A stretch of 11,977 bases of DNA from assembly GCA_035548775.1 (NCBI GenBank), contig DASZSI010000350.1, forward strand, positions 1 through 11,977. The letters are read 5' to 3'. Below are positions 6,830 to 11,977 of this stretch, piece by piece; within the stretch, counting starts at the first letter, position 1; the number at the start of each line of letters is the position of its first letter. Under the pieces are notes generated by a model that did no database searches, was not told the origin of the DNA, and was given only the letters and a program-made list of their open reading frames with translations. The DNA comes from UBA7672 sp035548775. Lineage in GTDB: Bacteria; Pseudomonadota; Alphaproteobacteria; Caulobacterales; Hyphomonadaceae. Position numbers and translations under genes: made by a program.

Positions 6830-6893
6830 CGGACGCTTCCGTCGAGCAGTTCGTTCTTCCTCCGACGGAGCGGCGGACACACCGGAAGCGTCC
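6830..6893 (+). ncRNA. Candidate stress-induced small RNA region
   Basis: The stretch begins where the rightward EcfG-like promoter should start transcription. GGACGCTTCCG (6831-6841) and CGGAAGCGTCC (6883-6893) form a perfect 11-bp inverted repeat with 41 bases between. The loop carries the CU-rich run TTCTTCCTCC (6854-6863), which could pair with Shine-Dalgarno sequences, as in many alphaproteobacterial small RNAs. No clear U-tract terminator was seen, so the 3' end is unknown and the transcript may run on as antisense to the GNAT gene, whose stop is at 6924. The inverted repeat would also fold on the - strand as a 3' structure of the GNAT mRNA. Promoter and fold are seen; the RNA is inferred. 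Confidence 0.35.
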
Positions 6894-6923
6894 ACCTTGC
6901 TGAGATTTCACGCTGGCCGCGCC

Positions 6924-7964
6924 TCAGGTGACGCGGAAATGCCGGTCCGGACGGTTCTGGCGCGCCAGCGTCGTCGCTGCGCGCATGATCTGCCAGGTGC
7001 GGCTCGAACTGTTGACATAGGGCCGCACCACCGGCTGCAGGCCGAACTTCATCAGGAAGGCGCCGACCTCCGGCCGGATATAGCCGTCGAGATCGAGCAC
7101 ACGGCCCAGCCGCTGCGCCGTACGCATCGCCTCGAAAGTAAGAAGGCTCGATGCGCCGACATAGTTCTTCACCCCGTCGCGCGCCAGCAGCCAGGTGTAA
7201 GCCGCCTGCTGGTCCCAGATCACGATCATCGCCGCGGTGTCGCGACGTTTGCCGCCCGCCGTGTCGAGCGTCGCAAAGATGATCTCGACCTGTTCGCGCG
7301 CCGCTGCGGCCTCGAACAACCGCTGCAGCACCCCGTAGTCGACCAGGCTCGCCTCGCCATAGGCCTGCCTGTGCAGCCGGATGAAGCGATCCAGATCCAT
7401 AGAGCGATCGGTTGCACATTCCCGCTGCGCCTTGGTGATCGCGCGCCTGGCCTCCTGGTGCGCCGCTTTCAGCATGCCTTCCGGTTCATCTCCGGGCTGG
7501 GAGCGGAAGGTGAACATGTGCGTGACGGGCAGGTTGGCGTGCACGAAGCCCGGCACGCTCGGGCATCCCGGATTAAGCGACCGTTCGAACCGGTCGTGCC
7601 TCGGCAGGCTTTTCAGCAGTTCGCCGACGATCTCCAGATAGTGCAGCTCGCGCGTCGCCTGCTTCGCCGGCGGCGGCGACAGTCGCGGGCTCATCGTCCG
7701 CGTAAGATGCGGCATCTGGATGTAGGTCAGGCCCCAGCGCTTGCGCACGTGGAACGCCATCTCGCCGACCACCTGGCCGTCCCACAGCGTCTTGACCCGG
7801 CCCCAGGCGCCGGGCGCGGCCGCCTCCAGCCACCAGTCTTCGTCGAAGATCGTGTGGCTCGGCGCAATGGCGGCGGTCAGCGGTTTCACCTTTTCCCGCG
7901 TCTCCTCCCCGGTTTTCGGCCGTGCGTCCTGCCGTCTCTCCGGAATCGCTGCTTCATGCGGCAT
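6924..7964 (-). CDS. GNAT/FemAB-like acyltransferase
   Basis: A 346-residue soluble protein. The second half resembles the GNAT-fold acetyltransferases of the BioF2/CelD type (Acetyltransf_6) common in polysaccharide clusters: ARRAITKAQ (172-180) matches the conserved RRxxRKAEK-like segment, and DLDGYIRPEVGAFLMKFG (291-308) matches the LDFxG...xFFxxFGA end motif. The first half (DEDWWLEAAAPGAWGRV onward, about 41-130) fits the first of the two GNAT domains in this double-fold group. No membrane segment is seen. The acceptor is unknown; acylation or aminoacylation of a glycan precursor is the usual guess. The ATG at 7964 has no clear ribosome site; a GTG at 7889 (codon 26) has GGGAGGAG about 12 bases ahead and could be the true start, since the first 25 residues look unconserved. 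It lies 164 bases after the FkbM gene in the same direction. Confidence 0.75.
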   Translation of the reverse strand: MPHEAAIPERRQDARPKTGEETREKVKPLTAAIAPSHTIFDEDWWLEAAAPGAWGRVKTLWDGQVVGEMAFHVRKRWGLTYIQMPHLTRTMSPRLSPPPAKQATRELHYLEIVGELLKSLPRHDRFERSLNPGCPSVPGFVHANLPVTHMFTFRSQPGDEPEGMLKAAHQEARRAITKAQRECATDRSMDLDRFIRLHRQAYGEASLVDYGVLQRLFEAAAAREQVEIIFATLDTAGGKRRDTAAMIVIWDQQAAYTWLLARDGVKNYVGASSLLTFEAMRTAQRLGRVLDLDGYIRPEVGAFLMKFGLQPVVRPYVNSSSRTWQIMRAATTLARQNRPDRHFRVT

Positions 7965-8128
7965 CGGGTGCTAACCGCTTTCCTCGGTCATCCTCGAGCA
8001 AGGGCGTTACGGCGTAGGTCCCCAACACTCTTACAATCAGGACATGAACTATTCCGCGCCTCGGCGCCGGGTAGTGGGACGAAAGCCACAATGCCGGATT
8101 AGTGACCACGCCCGTCCCCTGCGTTCGA
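7965..8128. other. Intergenic stretch between FkbM and GNAT genes
   Basis: No gene, convincing promoter or terminator was recognised in these 164 bases. A short GC-rich palindromic patch (GCGCCTCGGCGC, near 8057-8070) is too weak to call. The gap means the GNAT gene may have its own promoter or be read through from FkbM. Confidence 0.4.
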
Positions 8129-8935
8129 TCACGCTCTCGCCTCGCTCGGTTTCGTTGCGCCTGCGTCATCGCGAGCGCGCGCCTTCAGCGCAGGCGCCAT
8201 CAGGTCTCGCCGCACCATGATGCAGTCGATTTCCACCAGCGCGGGAAAGTGCCCCGCATTGTTCGGCACCAGCGCCGACAGGTCGAAGCCCAGCGACTCG
8301 TAGAAGGTCAGCACCTCGCGATAGTCGACCGAGTCCTCATAGATGCGCCGGATCGCCAGCTCGCTCTGGAACCCCACGAAATACTGCAGCAGTCCCTCCG
8401 CCCCGCGCAGCACCTGCGGATCGAACCCCTGCGTGTCCAGCTTCAGGAAGGGCCGGCGAAAGCCGAACTGCGCCTGCAGGCGCGGGAAGATGTCGGCCAG
8501 CTTCTGCGTCATCACCGTGATCGTCTGCGCCGGCCGGTTGAGCGCCGTGAACAGTCCCACCTCGTCATGCCTCGGCTTGGACAGGGATGAAAACTCCGAT
8601 CCCGCCATCACGTGGAAGGTGCGCGAGCCCGACGTATCCGCCAGTGCGACCTGTTCCACGGTCCACAAGGGATCATGCTCCGCCTTGCGCGCCACTTCCA
8701 CGGCGGCCGACGGGATCGGTTCGAACGAAACGATCCGCCCTTTGAAGTGCGCCTGCCGGCGCAGCATGGTTGCGTACTGTCCGGTGTTGGCGCCGACGTC
8801 GAACACGCAGTCGACTTCGAGGTGCTTCAGCAGCCTCTCCAGATGCGCCTGCTCCGGCAGGCGGTTCAGCCGGCGCATGTCGACCAGGCGCAGCGAGCGC
8901 AGCTTGGCGACGGCGGACGAAACCGATGGGGTCAT
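8129..8935 (-). CDS. FkbM-family SAM-dependent methyltransferase
   Basis: A 268-residue cytoplasmic methyltransferase of the FkbM family, which O-methylates sugars and polyketides using S-adenosylmethionine. Motif I is VFDVGANTGQYA (about 44-55), the acidic ribose-binding segment is IVSFEPIPSA (68-77), and LKLDTQGFDPQVL (164-176) is the family's most recognisable block (usually LKxDxQGxExxVL). The open frame extends 50 codons upstream, but the ATG at 8935 is preferred since AGGAGGG lies 5 bases ahead and the upstream part is arginine-rich overlap with the flippase gene. It starts 1 base after the flippase stop, so translation is probably coupled. In this setting it likely methylates a sugar of the surface polysaccharide, possibly as an end cap. 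Confidence 0.9.
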   Translation of the reverse strand: MTPSVSSAVAKLRSLRLVDMRRLNRLPEQAHLERLLKHLEVDCVFDVGANTGQYATMLRRQAHFKGRIVSFEPIPSAAVEVARKAEHDPLWTVEQVALADTSGSRTFHVMAGSEFSSLSKPRHDEVGLFTALNRPAQTITVMTQKLADIFPRLQAQFGFRRPFLKLDTQGFDPQVLRGAEGLLQYFVGFQSELAIRRIYEDSVDYREVLTFYESLGFDLSALVPNNAGHFPALVEIDCIMVRRDLMAPALKARARDDAGATKPSEARA

Positions 8936-8936
8936 C

Positions 8937-10469
8937 TCAACCCTCCTGTTCCTGCAGCGGCCGCGATGCGGCCGGCGCGACGATACGTTGTGTTGCGAAT
9001 GCCGCCTCCGCCTGCGCTTCGGCCGGCGTCTCGCGCGAGCGCAGGACCGAGCGCAGCGTGCGAATATCCTGGTTGAGCCGTCCATGCAGCGCCCAGGCGA
9101 TCAGGCCATAGCCGATCAGCACCTCGCTCACCGCCAGCCCCATCTCCACCCAGGGCGCCAGCGGCGGAAGCACCGCAGTCGCGGCCAGATGCGCCAGCAC
9201 AAGACCGGCCGACACCAGCGTCGGAACAGAAATCGCGCGCAGGTATTCCCGGACGCCGCCGTCGATCGGCTGCAGGAACAATTGCAGCAGGCGCGGCGTG
9301 TAGGCGAGGAACACAACCGAATACCCGATCGCGACGGCTGTGATGCCTTGCGTCGCCAGCGCCAGCACCGCCACGATCCAGATCGCCGTGTACTCGTACG
9401 ACAGCTTGAGCCGAAGGTCCGTGCGCCCCGTCGCCATCAGCAGGGGGCCGTTCAGCCCAAGCACCGCGAACAACCCGCCCACGGGCGCCATCGCCGCCAG
9501 CAGCGGCGCCATCGGCATCCAGCGCTCTGACAGGAACACTTTTATGAATGGCGTCGCCGTCACGGCGAGCATAGCCATCGGCGGAAACAGGAAGCTCGCC
9601 ATCGCGCGCGAGGCGATCAGGACGAGAGAGCGCAGGGCAGGCACGTCATCCCTCAGCCGCACCATGCGCGTGTAGAGCGTGTTCTGGATCGGCCCGCCGA
9701 ACATGTAGCTCGGCAGGCTCATCAGTCGGTACGCCATCGAATAAAGACCCAGCGCCGATGCGCCGATCATCTTGGCGATCACCAGCGGGTCGACCTGGCG
9801 CGCCACGAAGTTGATCAGGCTCCAGCCCGCCGTGTCGCGGCCGAACCGGATGTGCGCGTCGAGATCCTTCAAGCTCAGCACGAACTGCGGCCGAAAGCGC
9901 GTGAAACTGATCAGAACCGCCGCCTTGACGGTTATGTACGCCAGCTGCTGGCCCACCAGCGCCCAGGCTCCACCGCCGTTCACCGCCACGACAATGGCCA
10001 TGACGATGCCGAATGCCGATCCTGAAAACTCGGCCAGCGCCTGCTGCGGAAATTTCTCGCGTTGCTGCAAATCCGCGATCACCGGCGACAACATGCCCTG
10101 CAGCAAGGGCAGCGGCGCCAGCGCCATCACCACCGGCGCGAGGTCCGGCTGGTTGAACACCCAGGCGGCCGGATACGCGACGACGAGCAGGAGCACCGAG
10201 AGGCTCGCCGAAAGCGCGGCAATCATCCAGAACGCGCTCGACCAGACCTCGCGCCGCTCGGGCGGGGTTCGCACCAGCGACTGGCCCATGCCCGCGTCCG
10301 CAAACGCCATGGTGAAAAGCACGAACGACATCGCCAGGGCGACAAGTCCAAACTGCTCGGGCGCCAGAAGGCGCGCCAGCAGCGGCAGCGTCAGGAAACT
10401 TGCGGCCGCCTGTGTTGCGCGCGAAACGGACAGCACCGCCGCGCTGATGGCCAGCTTCTTCAGCGCCAC
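8937..10469 (-). CDS. Wzx-type polysaccharide flippase (MOP superfamily)
   Basis: A 510-residue inner-membrane protein with about a dozen hydrophobic segments, as expected for the polysaccharide transporter family (WzxC-like) that flips undecaprenyl-linked oligosaccharides across the inner membrane. The N-terminal run (SRATQAAASFLTLPLLARLLAPEQFGLVALA, about 16-46) and the central RFGRDTAGWSLINFVARQVDPLVIAKMIGASALGLYSMAYRLMSLP block are characteristic; the RQxDxLxIxKxxG pattern is the best landmark. The end (from about 480) is a charged, alanine/glutamate-rich cytoplasmic tail. The start is GTG at 10469 with GGAG 5 bases ahead, inside the end of the glycosyltransferase gene (10-bp overlap); the stop sits 1 base before the FkbM start. 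The close packing points to one operon making and exporting one glycan. Confidence 0.92.
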   Translation of the reverse strand: MALKKLAISAAVLSVSRATQAAASFLTLPLLARLLAPEQFGLVALAMSFVLFTMAFADAGMGQSLVRTPPERREVWSSAFWMIAALSASLSVLLLVVAYPAAWVFNQPDLAPVVMALAPLPLLQGMLSPVIADLQQREKFPQQALAEFSGSAFGIVMAIVVAVNGGGAWALVGQQLAYITVKAAVLISFTRFRPQFVLSLKDLDAHIRFGRDTAGWSLINFVARQVDPLVIAKMIGASALGLYSMAYRLMSLPSYMFGGPIQNTLYTRMVRLRDDVPALRSLVLIASRAMASFLFPPMAMLAVTATPFIKVFLSERWMPMAPLLAAMAPVGGLFAVLGLNGPLLMATGRTDLRLKLSYEYTAIWIVAVLALATQGITAVAIGYSVVFLAYTPRLLQLFLQPIDGGVREYLRAISVPTLVSAGLVLAHLAATAVLPPLAPWVEMGLAVSEVLIGYGLIAWALHGRLNQDIRTLRSVLRSRETPAEAQAEAAFATQRIVAPAASRPLQEQEG

Positions 10470-11536
10470 GGCGGCTCCGATTCCGTCTTCAGGTCGCGCA
10501 GCGTCGACCGCTGCTGTTCACCGCGCGCCAGCTGGTCGAAGAACCCGCCGATCGCCTCGCCGATCGGCGCCCATTCATACTGCGTCAGGTCGGCGGTCGC
10601 CTCGCGCGGCTTGCGCAAGCGCGCCGCAAACCCACGCAGGCTGTCTTCGGTCACGTCCTCGTCGTAAAGGCTCACCCATTCCTTGCCGACCTCTTGCTGC
10701 AATTCAGGCAGCGTGCCGAGTCTCGGCGCCAGGATGGGGCGATTGCGCGACAGGGCGAACAGCGCCGCTCCGCTGTTGAGAATCTTGCGATAGGGCAGGA
10801 CCACGCCGTCGCTCTCGTCCAGCGCCGCCTCAATTTCGCCCTGCGGCACCAGGGCGTCGCGGATATCCAGCTGAACCGATGGCGCCTTCCGGGCCAGGTC
10901 GACCAGCGATTGCGTGAAGGCCGCATCCTTCGACCAGCCCATCACCCGGATGCACACATCCTCCGGCGACAGGCCCCGCGCCGCCAGGATCAGGCTGTCG
11001 AGATTCTTGTAGGGCCGGATCTGTCCGAAATAGACAAGGTTCAGCCGGTCGCCCGGCGCGCGCCGCGGCGCCGGCGCGGCCTGCATGTCGGCGCGATAAT
11101 CACCATGTCGCGTCACCAGCGCCGGAATGTCTGTCAGAAGCGGGATGTCCGCCTCCGCCGCTCGCTTGGACGCATGCGACAGGTAGATCGCGCCATCCAG
11201 CAGGCCGAGAAATTTGCGCACCGACCATTTCGCCTTGCGGCCCACATCGTGCGGCGCGGTTTCATGCACCACCCACACCAGCTTCACGCCGAACATCTTC
11301 CGCGCGACGTCCAGCATGTTGAGTTTGAACCAGACCTTGCTGTTGGCGAGCGCGCCCTGCGCCGTGAACAGCTCATCCGGCCAGTGCAGCAGGATCACCC
11401 TGGGCGCGAACAGCGAATCCGGCCGCCAGGAAAATTCGTGAACCCGCCAGCCCGAACCCTGCACCGCCTCCGCAAACAGGTGGGTGAAGCGGTTCGAGGT
11501 CGTGATCCATGCCGGCCGACAGGAAACGATCTTCAC
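10460..11536 (-). CDS. GT-B type glycosyltransferase
   Basis: A 358-residue cytoplasmic or membrane-associated glycosyltransferase with two Rossmann-like halves. The N-terminal half has WFKLNMLDVARKMFGVKLVW followed by VVHETAPHD (89-97), a motif seen in GT-B enzymes with HN/HE-xxPHE. The nucleotide-sugar half begins at LVYFGQIRPYKNLDSLI (167-183) and has GVVLPYRKILNSGAALFALS (244-263) where GT4 enzymes carry the E-x7-E motif; here the second part is NSGAALFAL, so the donor site differs. The furthest open frame begins at a TTG at 11581 without a ribosome site; the GTG at 11536 is chosen because the protein then starts MKIVSCRPAW and GGGGGT stands 8 bases ahead. That GTG overlaps the stop of a small ORF. 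The sugar and linkage are not determinable. It overlaps the flippase gene by 10 bp. Confidence 0.82.
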   Translation of the reverse strand: MKIVSCRPAWITTSNRFTHLFAEAVQGSGWRVHEFSWRPDSLFAPRVILLHWPDELFTAQGALANSKVWFKLNMLDVARKMFGVKLVWVVHETAPHDVGRKAKWSVRKFLGLLDGAIYLSHASKRAAEADIPLLTDIPALVTRHGDYRADMQAAPAPRRAPGDRLNLVYFGQIRPYKNLDSLILAARGLSPEDVCIRVMGWSKDAAFTQSLVDLARKAPSVQLDIRDALVPQGEIEAALDESDGVVLPYRKILNSGAALFALSRNRPILAPRLGTLPELQQEVGKEWVSLYDEDVTEDSLRGFAARLRKPREATADLTQYEWAPIGEAIGGFFDQLARGEQQRSTLRDLKTESEPPWR

Positions 11537-11622
11537 GATCGCAACCCCCAATCTACAGTCCCACGAGCGTCTGGCCCACAAGCGTGTGAAACGCCTTCGC
11601 AGGTGCGAAGTTGCTGTCGCAT
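11533..11622 (-). CDS. Candidate 29-residue small ORF ahead of the glycosyltransferase
   Basis: An ATG at 11622 with AGAGGA about 8 bases ahead opens 29 codons (MRQQLRTCEGVSHACGPDAR...) ending in TGA at 11533-11535. The stop overlaps the glycosyltransferase start as GTGA, the usual geometry of translational coupling. It begins 22 bases after the stop of the upstream glycosyltransferase gene. A 6-bp hairpin (CTTCGC/GCGAAG, 11595-11610) lies inside it. The peptide has two cysteines and no recognisable domain. It could carry ribosomes to a gene whose own ribosome site is weak, or be chance. Evidence is only ribosome site plus overlap. Confidence 0.35.
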   Translation of the reverse strand: MRQQLRTCEGVSHACGPDARGTVDWGLRS

Positions 11623-11638
11623 TTTGTATTTCCTCTCA

Positions 11639-11656
11639 GCCGATCAATTGATCGGC
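11639..11656 (-). repeat. 18-bp perfect palindrome over a stop codon
   Basis: GCCGATCAATTGATCGGC reads the same on both strands and spans the TGA of the upstream glycosyltransferase. In RNA it gives a 7-bp stem with an AATT loop just before the ribosome site of the small ORF. No U-tract follows, so it is not a normal terminator; it might be a protein-binding site, a processing signal or a pause site. Confidence 0.5.
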
Positions 11657-11977
11657 AGGGGCTGGGCGGGCGGCGTTGCGTGTTGTTCGTGCGGCCGCCG
11701 GGCGATGCGGTCATAGAGGCGCAGCATCCTCACCGCGTAGGCCTCGGGCGAAAGCTCCACCGCCACCTGCTCGCGTTGCGCGCGAGACAGGCGGTAGCGG
11801 CCGGCATTGGCCAGCGTCTCGCGGCACATGTGCGCGACGTGCTCGGCGCTGTCATCGCCGTTGGCCAGCTGCCCGCCGCCCCAGGCGCCGATGATTTCCG
11901 TGTGACCGGCCCCTCGCGTCGCCACGATCGGCGTCCCCAGGATGATCGCCTCAACCAGCGCCCGTCCGAACGGCTCG
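11644..11977 (-). CDS. Glycosyltransferase family 4, C-terminal part
   Basis: The 5' end is cut by the window edge; about 110 codons are visible. The first visible residues, EPFGRALVEAIILGTPIVAT, contain the E-x7-E motif (EPFGRALVE) and the following G-T-P-I-V-A-T strand typical of GT4 retaining glycosyltransferases, which bind the donor nucleotide sugar there. GAGHTEII and a final helical region ending HATPPAQPLPIN follow, as normal for the family's C-terminus. The frame is open past the internal valine that could be read as a start at 11925, so it should not be annotated from there. It is the first visible gene of the leftward polysaccharide cluster and is 107 bases upstream of the next glycosyltransferase, with the small ORF between. 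Confidence 0.85.
   Translation of the reverse strand, partial: EPFGRALVEAIILGTPIVATRGAGHTEIIGAWGGGQLANGDDSAEHVAHMCRETLANAGRYRLSRAQREQVAVELSPEAYAVRMLRLYDRIARRPHEQHATPPAQPLPIN

Noticed and set aside
6782..6836. Direct repeat GGCCGGACGC at 6782-6791 and 6827-6836
   Set aside because: Ten GC-rich bases in two copies with no further periodicity; not enough for a repeat element.
6897..8102. Open frame of 401 codons on the + strand
   Set aside because: It lies opposite the GNAT gene, begins with TTG without a ribosome site, and is arginine/histidine-rich as expected for the antisense of a GC-rich gene.
7954..8169. 71-codon frame on the - strand before the GNAT gene
   Set aside because: It overlaps the ends of both neighbours in a different frame, has no ribosome site and no family resemblance.
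8935..9085. Longer FkbM start at 9085
   Set aside because: The extra 50 residues are an arginine-rich overlap with the flippase gene, while the ATG at 8935 has a strong ribosome site and a 1-base junction.
8343..9530. Open frame of 395 codons on the + strand
   Set aside because: Antisense to the FkbM and flippase genes; composition is Arg/Gln/His-rich with no domain.
10694..11716. Open frame of 340 codons on the + strand
   Set aside because: Antisense to the glycosyltransferase; low-complexity arginine-rich translation.

Overview
This is a GC-rich window of about 12 kb with dense genes, short intergenic gaps and strong third-position G/C bias. It looks like a chromosomal segment of an alphaproteobacterium. 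The best evidence for the class is a perfect match to the EcfG-type general-stress promoter (GGAAC-N17-CGTTC) in front of a DUF4142 lipoprotein gene; this sigma factor family is largely confined to Alphaproteobacteria. No genus can be named from the sequence. There are no tRNA or rRNA genes, no insertion sequences and no CRISPR array.

Left part (1-5203). The window opens inside an Mfd-type helicase gene on the + strand. This meets, tail to tail with a 2-base gap, a secreted type-B carboxylesterase gene. Continuing leftward-transcribed genes are a 75-residue DUF2171 protein with its own terminator and a near-consensus stress promoter, a small PilZ-domain (c-di-GMP-binding) protein, and a membrane acyltransferase of family 3.

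Middle part (5204-6923). A divergent + strand gene, started by TTG, encodes a protein resembling the DUF6875 family. It is followed by a DUF4142 lipoprotein gene on the - strand, and a strong hairpin between the two is oriented as the terminator of the lipoprotein gene. The non-coding stretch upstream of DUF4142 is the most interesting part of the window. It holds two EcfG-like promoters pointing away from each other. The leftward one drives DUF4142. The rightward one has no gene in front of it, and just after it comes an 11-bp inverted repeat enclosing a CU-rich stretch, so it may make a small stress RNA.

Right part (6924-11977). This is a leftward polysaccharide-assembly cluster: a glycosyltransferase C-terminus (cut by the window edge), a 29-codon candidate small ORF, a second glycosyltransferase, a Wzx/MOP-type flippase and an FkbM methyltransferase. 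A GNAT/FemAB-like acyltransferase lies 164 bases further on. The reading frames of the core overlap or nearly touch (GTGA overlap, 10-bp overlap, 1-base gap), which suggests translational coupling. The glycosyltransferases would build a lipid-linked oligosaccharide, the flippase would move it across the inner membrane, and the methyl- and acyltransferases would decorate it. The acyltransferase-3 and PilZ genes 3-4 kb away could belong to the same surface-polysaccharide theme, but that link is an inference.
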